Part shown: positions 1-9,291 of the stretch, piece after piece
How positions within the stretch are numbered: position 1 is the first letter of the stretch
How the letters are laid out: the number at the start of each line of letters is the position of its first letter
DNA from: GWE2-40-63 sp041664345
GTDB taxonomy: Bacteria > Bacteroidota > Bacteroidia > Bacteroidales > SZUA-534
Assembly: GCA_041664345.1 (NCBI GenBank)
Contig: JBAYKX010000027.1
Span: 1 to 64,000, forward strand
DNA length: 64,000 bases
Direction of reading: 5' to 3'
The notes under the pieces: generated by a model
What the model was told of the DNA's origin: nothing
Seen by the model: only the letters and a program-made list of their open reading frames with translations
The model's database searches: none
Position numbers and translations under genes: made by a program

Positions 1-31
1 ATAAGTATCTTTATTTTAGACCCTTAAGATA

Positions 32-78
32 CAAAAAAAGCAGTAAAATACCAAGTTTTTACCTTGTATTTTACTGCT
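32..78 (-). terminator. Rho-independent terminator of the large surface-protein gene
   Basis: The arms at 39-50 and 67-78 are perfect 12-base complements (agcagtaaaata), and the stem can be extended inward with one bulge. An A7 run at 32-38 becomes a U-run on the minus-strand transcript, directly after the gene that ends at 157. Confidence 0.8.
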
Positions 79-156
79 AATTTATTAACATTCTGACACT
101 TGGGACTTTTTCAGTAGCCTCCCCGACGGGTAGCCTTTTTATGAGATTCCATGCGA

Positions 157-3100
157 TTATTGCACGATGATATTTTGATTAAAAACTTGGCCGTTATTAA
201 CTACGTTTATAATATAAACGCCGGCTTCTAATTTTTGCTCAATAACAATTTTATCAGTAACAGTATTTTTTTCGTTATAAACACTGTTGCCTAATATGTC
301 ATAAATCTGTATTCCAACTTCTTTATTATCGGTATTTCCGTTAAAGTAAACCGCAATTTTTCCGTCAGTTATTGGATTTGGATAAACAGAGATATTAAAT
401 TCAGCGGTGTTGGAATTATCTTGAATATCAGTTACACTAATTTCAGATGATTTGCCGGTGGTAGTATTAATAATAAACCCTTTGGAAGATAAACCAGTCC
501 CTGTTAATACAGAGTCAGCAATGTTACCTGCAAAATCTTTTATAGAACCGGTACCTAATTTAATGGCACCTGAATAGTCTAAAGTACCTATAGCTTGCCC
601 CGCAGCAACCGTATATTTAAATTGCAAAACATTAGAGGATGAACCCGAAGAATAGGTTGCAACCCCAGTATTATTAAGGTTTATATATGGTTTTCCAGAT
701 ACTTTTACTTTTTCGCTGAAAGTTACTTTAATATAAATCGTATTACCAATATAATAATTGCCTGGTGCGTTTTGAGAAGTTATGGATGAAAAATCAGGAT
801 CTTTGGCATCCACATAAAGGTTTTTATTACCAGCCAATGAATTACTGGAAGTGAGTACAGGTAATGTTAAATTAGCCGTATTTCCATTTTTATCTTGAAT
901 GGTTCCACTGGTAGATAATGCGTTTGTAGCCAAATAGTTTAAATCAATATTTTGATCATCGGTGGCAACGGTATAGGTAAATTCAAGTATGCTTTCATTA
1001 AGAGGAACCGAAAGTGCTCCATTGGTTATTAGTGGAGTTCCTATACCGGAACCTAATGTAATTTTATGATCACCGACTCCTGCTGAAACGGCCATTTCCT
1101 CTGAAAACTGCACCCGAATATTTATTGCTTGTCCTACTTTATAGTAACCATTGGCATTAGTAGAGGTTACTTTTTTAACAACAGGTACTATAGCATCTAC
1201 TTTTACAGCACTAGGTACTAAAGAATTTACTCCACTGGTAAATAAGGTAAGTACGCCACTATTTCCACTGGTATCTTTAATGGCTCCTGATAGTGCAGTA
1301 GCACTTTTAACTTTTAACGTATCCGTTGCATCACCTGCCATTACCGTGTAATCAAATAATAGGGTAGTTGTTCCACTGCCACTAACATAGTTTGCATATC
1401 TGTCAACAGAACCTGTCTCCAATTGAATTTTTGGGGTATTAGTTACTACAACACTTCCATCAAATACTACTGAAATGGTTACCACTTCTCCGGCATTGGC
1501 AGGTGCGGTACCGGTAGTTACTGCAGCAGTAAGCGAGCTAACTGAAGGCTGAACTCCATCAATTTTAATAATTTTAGCTGCATTATCAAGAATTCCGTTA
1601 GCACTTGGTGCAGGAAGCAATAAGGTAGCATCATTCCCAGCTTTATCTTTTATTGTGGCACCAGTAGTGTCAATATTTCCAGCAATATAGTTCAGCTTTA
1701 AGGTATAGTCACCTGCCTGAACAACATACTTGAAAGAAAGTTTTTTCTGACCCGAACCGGAATAATAAGTGGCATATTGGTCAGTTGTTCCTGTTTCAAG
1801 AAGAATACGAGGTTTACCGGTTACATAAACCACTTCGTTATAAGTTGCAGTAACATAAATGGTTTTACCTAAAATGTAGGTTCCTTCAACAGTGGTAGAA
1901 CTAACAATAGGACTTGTTGCTGCTGTATTATCAATTACAATGGCTTTATTTTTCCCAATCGATCCAGATGCGCCTGGTGCCGGAATTTTTATGGTACCAT
2001 TTGCTTCGGCTACACTATTCCCATTTGCATCTGTTATTGATGTGCCATCGGTTAGTGCATAAATTGGAAATCCAGGAGTAGTAGTAATATCAGTTGCTAA
2101 ATAGTCAAGATCCGCAATGTTGTCACCCGATGCTATGGTGTAAACAAATTTTAGGGTATCATTGCCAGTACTCGAAACGTCAAATACTGCTGGTCCGGTT
2201 AATCCTACAGGCAGAGCTAAGGTTGGTGCACCAACCACATCAACCACATCATTAAAAATTACAAGAATCTCAACTTTGTTGTTTACTGCATTACCTGAAA
2301 TAAATTTATAGGTACCGTTAGCTTTGGAGGAAGTAATATTTCTCACAACAGGAGTCATAGCATCCACAACAATGGCATCCCCTGCCAATTGTCCAAGTGT
2401 GAGGGTAAGAATTGCATCATTCCCGCTTACATCTTTAATAGTTCCACCTGATAAAGCGTTAATGCTCTTTATTTCTAAAACCGAAGTTGTATCTCCCACT
2501 TGTACCTTATAACCAAAATTCAAGGTATCATTTCCGCTTCCTCCTCCAGTAGTACTATAATTGGCATATCGGTCGGTCTTACCCGTTTCAAGCAATATTT
2601 TAGGAATTCCGGTAACTACAACTGGTGTACTGAACACAACTGAAATTACAATTGAATCACCTGCATTGGCTGGAGAAACAAATGTGGAGTAAATATCCAA
2701 AACATTTGGTTTCATTCCGTCAATTATAATTGCTTGATTATCGCTGATTGAATTTAGAGCTCCTGGAACAGGAAGGGCATAAGCAGTTGAATTACCAGCT
2801 ATATCGGTCAATGTGCCTCCATTAAGATCAATAACGGTTACAGCATCTTTTACATCTAAATCACTCGATTCATGTCCTTCCAAAACAGTATATAAGAAGG
2901 TAAGGCTGGTATTCCCGGTACCTGAATAGTAGTACGCAACAGAATCCGATCCACCGCAATTGAGTGCAATTCGTGGTTTTCCGGTGGTTTTTACTTTTTC
3001 GTTAAAGTAAACAGTTATAAATATTTTGTCACCAATGTTATAGGTACCATTGGCTGCTGTGGATTTAATGCTATCTACAACAGGTGCGTCATTGTCAAGT

Positions 3101-4656
3101 ACAATGGCTTTGCTACTTCCCAATGAACCGGATGTTCCAGGTGTCATTAGCGTAAGGGTGGCATCGTTATCATTGGCATCTTTGATTGATCCTCCTGCCA
3201 ACGCCAATGAACCAACAGCTACATAATCCAAATCAGTTGTATTTTCATCGGATTGCACAGTATAAGTAAAAGTAAGGGTATCATTGGCAGCGGCTGTAAC
3301 GTAAGTAGCTAGGTTAGTTGCACCTCCTCCTGTTGCTAAATCAAGGGTTGGAGTACCTGTTACCGTAACCGCATCATCAAATATTACTTGAATGGAGAGT
3401 ATATCAGTTGCGTTGTAAGTTCCATTTATATTGCTTGATGTAACTTTGGTAACAGTAGGTTTAATTCCATCTATTACAAAGGCAGAGGTTCCTGCCAATG
3501 AATTGGCACTATCAAGGCCGGGCAAGGTAAGATTGGCTGTATTGCCTACAGCATCTAAAATAGTTCCTGCACCTCCAATAGTTAAGGCGGAAATGCTTTT
3601 ATAATTTAAATCAGCAGATTCATCTCCATTCCTAACGGTATATGAAAACGAATGAGTTCCAGAAGAAGCTCCCGCTTCCCCAACAGCCACGGTGTCATTA
3701 AGTCCTGTTTCTAACAACAAGTTGGGTTTATCAGCAGGTAATGGTGCAGTTATTACCACAGGTTCACTAAAAGTAACTGTTATGGTAACCGATTCGCCAA
3801 TCATTAATGGGCTTACAGAGCCCGAAGTGGCTGAAACCGATAACACAGTTGGGCTTTGAGCATCAATAATGATAGCTTTGGCATTTGCAATTCCAGTAAG
3901 GGAGCTACCACCATCCAATGCAGGCAATACAATAGAAACATCATTACCTCCTGGATCTTGCATTGAAGCTCCATTGGGGTTTAAGGAATTGGTAGCTTTA
4001 TAATCTAACTGTGTGAGAGTTGTTGTATTGTCGCCTTGGGCCACGGTATATTTAAATATCAAGCCTGTAGTACCTGAACCACTATTGTAAGTAGCATACA
4101 CTCCGGCATTATCGGTATTAAGCATGAGTATCGGGCTGCCAACAACATTTACAGAATAATTGTAATTAACAGTAATTAGGATTACTTCGCCTGCTTTGTA
4201 AGTGCCATTAACAGTTGTGGTAGTTACATTTTGAATGGTTCTTACCCGGGCATCCACTAAAAAAGTACTGGATCCAGACAATTTATCACCAGCTGGAACA
4301 GGCAATGTACGAATTGCATCATCGTCACCTGAAATAATACCAATTGTACCTCCGGTTAAAGCCGTAACATCAAGTGCTGTTGAATAATCACCTGAACCAA
4401 CGGTATATTGAAATACAATATCTTGAGTCCCGTCCCCACTTGTATAGTTTACGGATGATCCGGAATTAAGCGTAAGTGCTGGAGTACCAGTAATTTCGAC
4501 AGTATCATCAAAATGAACGACAATTTCAACTATCTCACCTAAAGATTTTACATCTAAATCCGAGGTTGGAGAAGTAATAGTCGTAATGGCCGGTTGAGCA
4601 AATGTTGTTAGTGATGCTAACAGCAATGCATTTAAGATGAGGTAAAATTTTTTCAT
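157..4656 (-). CDS. Giant repetitive surface protein with T9SS C-terminal sorting domain
   Basis: A 1499-residue secreted protein. Residues 1-20 form a signal peptide ending in TFAQ. The body is eleven tandem units of about 110-140 residues. Each opens with a strand such as VTSSNINGTYNATD, then an IxVxFxxxVxVTGxPxLxLxTG core, a YxSGSGxxxLxFxYTV strand and a DLDYxAxxxL segment; they resemble Ig-like or cadherin-like beta-sandwiches. Residues from about 1420 (ISVYPNPITDGK) to the end match the type A sorting domain of type IX secretion cargo (VYPNP near its start, GxYxxxV near its end). The protein should therefore cross the outer membrane through T9SS and be attached or released at the surface. 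There is no catalytic motif, so an adhesive or structural role is inferred. It is transcribed alone and ends at a strong terminator. The repeats are divergent, which argues against recent expansion. Confidence 0.9.
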   Translation of the reverse strand: MKKFYLILNALLLASLTTFAQPAITTITSPTSDLDVKSLGEIVEIVVHFDDTVEITGTPALTLNSGSSVNYTSGDGTQDIVFQYTVGSGDYSTALDVTALTGGTIGIISGDDDAIRTLPVPAGDKLSGSSTFLVDARVRTIQNVTTTTVNGTYKAGEVILITVNYNYSVNVVGSPILMLNTDNAGVYATYNSGSGTTGLIFKYTVAQGDNTTTLTQLDYKATNSLNPNGASMQDPGGNDVSIVLPALDGGSSLTGIANAKAIIIDAQSPTVLSVSATSGSVSPLMIGESVTITVTFSEPVVITAPLPADKPNLLLETGLNDTVAVGEAGASSGTHSFSYTVRNGDESADLNYKSISALTIGGAGTILDAVGNTANLTLPGLDSANSLAGTSAFVIDGIKPTVTKVTSSNINGTYNATDILSIQVIFDDAVTVTGTPTLDLATGGGATNLATYVTAAANDTLTFTYTVQSDENTTDLDYVAVGSLALAGGSIKDANDNDATLTLMTPGTSGSLGSSKAIVLDNDAPVVDSIKSTAANGTYNIGDKIFITVYFNEKVKTTGKPRIALNCGGSDSVAYYYSGTGNTSLTFLYTVLEGHESSDLDVKDAVTVIDLNGGTLTDIAGNSTAYALPVPGALNSISDNQAIIIDGMKPNVLDIYSTFVSPANAGDSIVISVVFSTPVVVTGIPKILLETGKTDRYANYSTTGGGSGNDTLNFGYKVQVGDTTSVLEIKSINALSGGTIKDVSGNDAILTLTLGQLAGDAIVVDAMTPVVRNITSSKANGTYKFISGNAVNNKVEILVIFNDVVDVVGAPTLALPVGLTGPAVFDVSSTGNDTLKFVYTIASGDNIADLDYLATDITTTPGFPIYALTDGTSITDANGNSVAEANGTIKIPAPGASGSIGKNKAIVIDNTAATSPIVSSTTVEGTYILGKTIYVTATYNEVVYVTGKPRILLETGTTDQYATYYSGSGQKKLSFKYVVQAGDYTLKLNYIAGNIDTTGATIKDKAGNDATLLLPAPSANGILDNAAKIIKIDGVQPSVSSLTAAVTTGTAPANAGEVVTISVVFDGSVVVTNTPKIQLETGSVDRYANYVSGSGTTTLLFDYTVMAGDATDTLKVKSATALSGAIKDTSGNSGVLTLFTSGVNSLVPSAVKVDAIVPVVKKVTSTNANGYYKVGQAINIRVQFSEEMAVSAGVGDHKITLGSGIGTPLITNGALSVPLNESILEFTYTVATDDQNIDLNYLATNALSTSGTIQDKNGNTANLTLPVLTSSNSLAGNKNLYVDAKDPDFSSITSQNAPGNYYIGNTIYIKVTFSEKVKVSGKPYINLNNTGVATYSSGSSSNVLQFKYTVAAGQAIGTLDYSGAIKLGTGSIKDFAGNIADSVLTGTGLSSKGFIINTTTGKSSEISVTDIQDNSNTAEFNISVYPNPITDGKIAVYFNGNTDNKEVGIQIYDILGNSVYNEKNTVTDKIVIEQKLEAGVYIINVVNNGQVFNQNIIVQ

Positions 4657-4874
4657 ATTCTATGGTTTTTAATTATTATTTCAATTTTATGATTTACTAA
4701 ATTCAATTTTAACAATAAACGCTTTTTGCACTTGTATTGTAGGGTTAATTGTTAATTTTTAAAGTACGGCATTTTATATTAATTATACAAGTTAAAAGGT
4801 TGCGGTTCATTACATACTTGTAAAAAAATAGATGCATTTCGTCAAATTCTTCTAGTTTCTAGTTATTGGTTTCT

Positions 4875-4892
4875 TCCCGATAGCTATCGGGA
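4875..4892. repeat. 18-bp perfect palindrome, copy 1
   Basis: tcccgatagctatcggga is its own reverse complement. An identical copy lies 161 bp away at 5036-5053. Both sit in noncoding DNA between convergent and tandem repeat tracts; no neighbouring gene suggests an operator function. Confidence 0.8.
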
Positions 4893-4924
4893 CTGGTTTC
4901 TAACTTCTAATTACTTATCTCTTT

Positions 4925-4978
4925 TGCGGTGCATGTTACGTATCCATTCCATTGAAACATTTTTGGATGCACCGCTTT
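4925..4978 (+). repeat. 54-nt dispersed repeat with terminal inverted repeats, copy 1
   Basis: It begins tgcggtgcatgtta and ends ggatgcaccgcttt; gcggtgcat and atgcaccgc are 9-bp inverted ends. A second copy lies in reverse orientation at 20034-20087, with 44 of 54 positions identical over an ungapped alignment. The copies share ends and length but drift in the centre, as expected for a mobile or folded-RNA palindromic element (MITE or REP-like). Confidence 0.75.
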
Positions 4979-5035
4979 CCTCTTTTCCATTTCACCAGGG
5001 GCAACGCCCCTGGCTCTGTTCTTTCGCCCTTTCAG

Positions 5036-5053
5036 TCCCGATAGCTATCGGGA
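5036..5053. repeat. 18-bp perfect palindrome, copy 2
   Basis: Identical to the palindrome at 4875-4892 (tcccgatagctatcggga), again inside the intergenic repeat block. Confidence 0.8.
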
Positions 5054-5147
5054 TTCCCAACTTCCAATTTCTGTCTTCCAACTTCTATCTTTCAACTTCC
5101 GACTTCGGATTTCTGTCTTCTAACTTCTATTCTCTAACTTCTAGTCT

Positions 5148-8100
5148 CTACTTCCCTGTAACCACAATCTCTACCCTTCGGTTTTGTTTCCTTCCATCTT
5201 CGGTTTCATTATCGGAAATGGGGTTAGTATTGGAATGCCCAACATACTTTACACGGTTATACCCGTTGGCAATCAGGTATTTGGCTACTTGTTCCGCCCT
5301 TTTTAAGGCAATATCATCCTGAGTTCCTTGAATTTCCATATCATCGGCATGGCCATGTACCGAAATTTTAACCGTAGGATTCTTCTTTAAAACTTTTAAT
5401 AACCGCTCCAATTCCGGGAATGAGGTGGGGGGTATTTCAATTTTACCACTTTCAAAATTTAAGGTATTCATCGGTATAAGCGCACCTACCGTAATTGCTT
5501 TTAAAAGAATTTCCTTCTTTAAATTGGAGAAAGTTACAATTTGTTGGCTATACAATTTTTCTGCATAAAACCAGTAGTCGTCTGACGTAACCTCAACGGT
5601 GTAATCATCACCGGCCATAAAACTGGTAGTAAATAAACCGGATTGCATACTCGATGATCCGGAAGTAATTTCATTTCCCTGATTATCAATAACCCTTATT
5701 TTGGCAACTATGGGTTGCAAGGTGGTAGCATCTTTAACGGTACCGCTTAAGTTGGTTCTGCGGACAATCTCAACACCTGGACCATCTAAACGGGAACCAT
5801 AATCATAAGCAGCGGTGAAATTAATTTTACGTTTCTTTTCATTAAAAATAAAGTTAACTTCAAACTGGCGGTAACCGTTCAATTGCACTTCGTAATCGTT
5901 TTGCTCCAATTCAAAATTTTCAAAAAAGATATTATTTATCTTAACGGAATACTTATCCACACTGGGTACATAGATTGAAAAGTTTCCATTTCCATCGGTA
6001 AGGGTCGAAAATTTATTTCCATGGGAATCTTCAGCAGTAACCTTAATATTGCTGGCATCAATGGAGCCTAAATTGGAAAGTTTGGAACGGTTGATTAATG
6101 CTTTCCCAAATATTTTATTGTTTTCGAAGAAGGGAATATACAAGGTTTCGTCTTTTCCTATATAAATGTTTTGTGTATTGGATTCCGACGAAAATGAACC
6201 TTGCATTTTACCAATGGGTGCATATTTTAAAATATAAAACCCATTGGGAATATTATCGTAATTTACATACCCATTCAAATCGGATAACAAATCCATGGGC
6301 ATAAAATAGCCTGCAGTAGAATTGGTTTGTCCAATGAGTTTTTCTTCATCCATTTCAATGTTAAACATAATATCTCTGATACCTGGCTCATCGTTATCTT
6401 TAACCCGGTTTCCATTTAAATCCTTAAAAAAGATAATCTTTAAATCGTGGTATTGATAGCGGGGTTGGTTTAAATTGAAATCCTTTTTTATCCGTAGTTC
6501 GAAATAAGTTCCAGTATAAGTAAATTTTTCTTCGGTAATTTTATCCACATTGGCTGAATAGCTCAAAGAATTGGTAAAAGTTACCACCCAGGATTTTCCT
6601 GGGTAACCAATTAAGTCAGTACCCATATTCACCCGACTAGTTTTATTGGGTATATCATAAAGAAAATTAGGTTTAACAGCAAGTTTTAGATATTGAGGAA
6701 TTATAAAAACATCTAAATAAGGCATTAAGCGGATGCTCTTCGAATTTAATCCCCGGGTTAAATAGGTCATCTGTTGATTTATGGTAGATGGACCATGGTA
6801 ATACGAACCAAAGAAACCCCAAAGCCGGGTTCTGTAGTTTACATTAGCAATTAAGGTGAACCACGGTTTATAGTCAGGAAAATATAAATATTCCTGCGAA
6901 AAATCAGTAACAAAGTTCATCCCCGATTTAAGGGTGACTGAAAATATGTTTTGAGAATTAGGTATCCTAAAACGCAAGTTACCATAAATCAATGCATTTC
7001 TGGTTTGTAATCCGGCTACGGGATTGTAATAATAAAAGTTATTTCCATACCTCATTTCCGACATAGGTCCAATGCTTAAGAATAAAGAGTTGGTTAAGGG
7101 GGTATTGTAAGTTGCCCTGATTTCTTCATAAGTATTAGTAGTTCCAAATAGCAAACTATCGCCTTGATATACTGCCGGATTACTTTTTGTTAAATTATAA
7201 TAAAAAAGAAGATAGTTTATGTTATTGGTTAAGTAATGAGTCGCGCTTCCATTTAACTCTAGCCGACCTTCATTTCTGCCAAAGTAAAGACGGTCAGCAT
7301 AACGTGTATTTAAAATGATAAAAGTATTAAAAAATTTAACATTGTATCGAAGCTCACCCGCAAAGCCCAATTGTTGTTTCGGTTCGTTATAATACCAATC
7401 GGCAAGTGTGGCTGTAAATTTAGGTGAAATACTCCCATACTTATTCGTACGGATGGAACCCGATAAGGTGGTTCCAATGGAATTAACTTTACGGGATATA
7501 TCCTGCACATAGGAACCGCCAAATTCCGTATAGCCGAAATTAAATATCCGCTGATAGGCTATTCCCATATTATTTTTTTCAGTAAACATGGAAGTGGTAT
7601 AAATTGCTTTCACAATGTTTTTTGATAAGAGCGTAAATTCCCCCAATCCGCCACGCCCAAACATATCTTGCGAAAAATTGCTGCTTACATCACCTAACTT
7701 AATATTTAAATTTTTTTGTCTGTACTGAATTATATATCTACCATATTTCCAGGGGTCATCATAAAATTGGCTACCGTAAGAGTTTAATGAATAATAGATA
7801 TCACCCTTATTTTTCAAAAGAATATTTCCATTTAAATTAATGGAGTACGATGGTTCTGCTTGTGAAAACAGGTTTTGAGCTGTTACTTCCAAACTGGCCA
7901 TTTTATAATTATCGGGTAATGGATTGTAATATCCTTTCTCTAGTTCTTTAAGCCAAATGGAAGTATTAAAAGCGGTATCGGTGGAATAGGCTTTAATATT
8001 GATGCGATGAAATTTCTTTTCGGTAGTTTCATAATCCATTTTTAAAAAAACCGGTAGCGTAAACAGGGTATCGGAGTGAGGTGGGATGGAAAGTTCCGAC

Positions 8101-8693
8101 TTATAATGGCCTTCTAGTTCTCCCTTTGACGTAATGGTATTCTCTAACAATAAATCGAGATAAAACACTTCATCCGTATTGCCATCATTTTGAAATAATA
8201 GCTCAATCGCAGCATCCTTTGTAACCTGATCGAAATAGACTAACCGGGACATGGGTGTGAATTTTACCTCCATTTTTTTGGGGATATTTACAAAACTGTA
8301 TTCCGTTTTAAAGGGGGTTCCTCTTAAATCGGATAATGAGGCCACAATGGCATAACCGATTTCACCTTTTGCATCTATTGAAGCCGATGCCCGAAAAGGA
8401 ATTAATATGGAATCGTTAGGGCCTAAATTAATTTGCTGATTCTTTTCACCCATAAACGACCAGGATGAGGGGTAGCTGAAATTAGTTTGGAAAGATACTT
8501 GCTGATTGGATGGGTTTTTTATTTTAAGCAGGTTAAAAAAAGTGGTATTGGGTTCGGTTTCAATTTTGTGTTTCAGAAATTCTACTTCTATCTGATCATT
8601 CACATCCTCAAGAAAGTAAAACTGAGCGGTACCTAATTTAAAAAATGCAATTATGGTAAAAAAGGATAGTATTAATTTACTGGATAATTTCAT
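5148..8693 (-). CDS. Large outer membrane barrel protein with Ig-like, SdrD-like and OmpA domains (usher-like candidate)
   Basis: 1181 residues. The signal peptide (1-23) ends in GTAQ. About 30-265 looks like two Ig-like stalk domains (NPSNQQVSF, KNDGNTDEV-type strands). About 285-740 alternates like a large beta-barrel, with a LGDVSSNFSQDMFGRGG segment near 334 that recalls fimbrial usher barrels. Near 750 comes an SdrD B-like module (FKDLNGNRVKDNDEPGI), then two carboxypeptidase-regulatory-like sandwiches. From about 1075 to the end is an OmpA/MotB peptidoglycan-binding domain (VHGHADDMEIQGTQDD, RAEQVAKYL, GRKQNRRVEI). It is the last gene of a three-gene operon behind two small secreted proteins, 7 bp after the preceding stop, with a chaperone-like gene nearby. 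I infer an outer membrane assembly or secretion platform anchored to peptidoglycan. The usher assignment is tentative; an OmpA-type surface scaffold is the alternative. Confidence 0.85.
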   Translation of the reverse strand: MKLSSKLILSFFTIIAFFKLGTAQFYFLEDVNDQIEVEFLKHKIETEPNTTFFNLLKIKNPSNQQVSFQTNFSYPSSWSFMGEKNQQINLGPNDSILIPFRASASIDAKGEIGYAIVASLSDLRGTPFKTEYSFVNIPKKMEVKFTPMSRLVYFDQVTKDAAIELLFQNDGNTDEVFYLDLLLENTITSKGELEGHYKSELSIPPHSDTLFTLPVFLKMDYETTEKKFHRINIKAYSTDTAFNTSIWLKELEKGYYNPLPDNYKMASLEVTAQNLFSQAEPSYSINLNGNILLKNKGDIYYSLNSYGSQFYDDPWKYGRYIIQYRQKNLNIKLGDVSSNFSQDMFGRGGLGEFTLLSKNIVKAIYTTSMFTEKNNMGIAYQRIFNFGYTEFGGSYVQDISRKVNSIGTTLSGSIRTNKYGSISPKFTATLADWYYNEPKQQLGFAGELRYNVKFFNTFIILNTRYADRLYFGRNEGRLELNGSATHYLTNNINYLLFYYNLTKSNPAVYQGDSLLFGTTNTYEEIRATYNTPLTNSLFLSIGPMSEMRYGNNFYYYNPVAGLQTRNALIYGNLRFRIPNSQNIFSVTLKSGMNFVTDFSQEYLYFPDYKPWFTLIANVNYRTRLWGFFGSYYHGPSTINQQMTYLTRGLNSKSIRLMPYLDVFIIPQYLKLAVKPNFLYDIPNKTSRVNMGTDLIGYPGKSWVVTFTNSLSYSANVDKITEEKFTYTGTYFELRIKKDFNLNQPRYQYHDLKIIFFKDLNGNRVKDNDEPGIRDIMFNIEMDEEKLIGQTNSTAGYFMPMDLLSDLNGYVNYDNIPNGFYILKYAPIGKMQGSFSSESNTQNIYIGKDETLYIPFFENNKIFGKALINRSKLSNLGSIDASNIKVTAEDSHGNKFSTLTDGNGNFSIYVPSVDKYSVKINNIFFENFELEQNDYEVQLNGYRQFEVNFIFNEKKRKINFTAAYDYGSRLDGPGVEIVRRTNLSGTVKDATTLQPIVAKIRVIDNQGNEITSGSSSMQSGLFTTSFMAGDDYTVEVTSDDYWFYAEKLYSQQIVTFSNLKKEILLKAITVGALIPMNTLNFESGKIEIPPTSFPELERLLKVLKKNPTVKISVHGHADDMEIQGTQDDIALKRAEQVAKYLIANGYNRVKYVGHSNTNPISDNETEDGRKQNRRVEIVVTGK

Positions 8694-8700
8694 ACAGTTT

Positions 8701-9198
8701 TCATTGCGACTGCAAGGTAATTACTAAATCGGTAGTAAAAACATCGGTTTCCATTCCCATTAATTCGCCCGCTTTAGCGCAATCATACACTATCGTAATA
8801 GTATGATTTCCTCCACCGGTATAATCTCCCATGGCATTGCTTATTATTTGATCGGTATTACTTAAGGTGGTTGTATTATAAAAAACACCATCTAAATAAG
8901 TGTGCATTTCGATGATGCTTAGCGGTAAACTGGCAGCACCATAATCAGGATTTAATGCAGCTTCATTGGACCGTACTTTTAACACCCAACCGTTAATGGA
9001 TTCATGTTTATAATAAATCTGAACCTCAGTAAAACCTGATGGTGGAGTACCCAGTGTTTTTCCATTCTTAATATCTTTAAACGATTCAAAATTGAATACT
9101 ACCCGAGTTCCTTTTACCATTGCTATTCGTGCACTATTTTGCGAAAAACACAGAAGATATAAAAATGAAAATATGAAAAATAAAATTATTTTTTTCAC
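8701..9198 (-). CDS. Small secreted subunit-like protein (second gene of the operon)
   Basis: I do not recognise a named family. I place the start at GTG 9198, which gives MKKIILFFIFSFLYLLCFSQ, a clean signal peptide of about 19 residues; an upstream ATG at 9243 would add 15 unlikely residues. The mature part is about 145 residues, beta-rich, with one cysteine in an IVYDC motif. It ends FTTDLVITLQSQ. Both motifs recur at the same places in the upstream neighbour (INWEC; YTTNVYLVLSAQ), so the two are probably paralogous. Alternating hydrophobic C-terminal strands of this kind are what chaperone-usher pilins present to their chaperone. A minor or tip subunit is the inferred role. The gene ends 7 bp before the barrel/OmpA gene, implying co-translation. 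Confidence 0.8.
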   Translation of the reverse strand: MKKIILFFIFSFLYLLCFSQNSARIAMVKGTRVVFNFESFKDIKNGKTLGTPPSGFTEVQIYYKHESINGWVLKVRSNEAALNPDYGAASLPLSIIEMHTYLDGVFYNTTTLSNTDQIISNAMGDYTGGGNHTITIVYDCAKAGELMGMETDVFTTDLVITLQSQ

Positions 9199-9230
9199 AC
9201 TGTGGTGTTTTAATTGAAAAGTGCAATTTA

Positions 9231-9273
9231 AAAATAAAGTCAAACAGATTCAAAATCCGTTTGACTTTATTTT
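9231..9273 (-). terminator. Intercistronic hairpin / attenuator between the two subunit-like genes
   Basis: The arms at 9231-9248 and 9256-9273 pair over 18 positions, with one G-U wobble in the minus-strand RNA and a 7-nt loop; the 3' side ends in a T-rich stretch. It begins 18 nt after the stop of the upstream subunit gene and ends 33 nt before the GTG of the next. It could act as a partial terminator or as a 3' stabiliser, giving excess first-gene transcript. Confidence 0.7.
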
Positions 9274-9291
9274 CAGAAAATGAATAAACTA

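Larger units (their letters stand above)
4657..5147. repeat. 490-bp intergenic region packed with palindromic and low-complexity repeats
   Basis: No convincing gene lies here. The region holds one copy of a 54-nt dispersed repeat, two identical 18-bp palindromes, an 8-bp-arm hairpin (ccaggggc/gcccctgg at 4995-5013), and from about 5050 to 5150 a run of degenerate cttctaactt-type pyrimidine repeats. An open frame across it on the plus strand is made of repeat sequence and is not called. Confidence 0.7.

Noticed and set aside
4924..5322. Plus-strand open frame of 132 codons
   Set aside because: It is made of pyrimidine repeats and palindromes and runs antisense into the barrel gene's 3' end.
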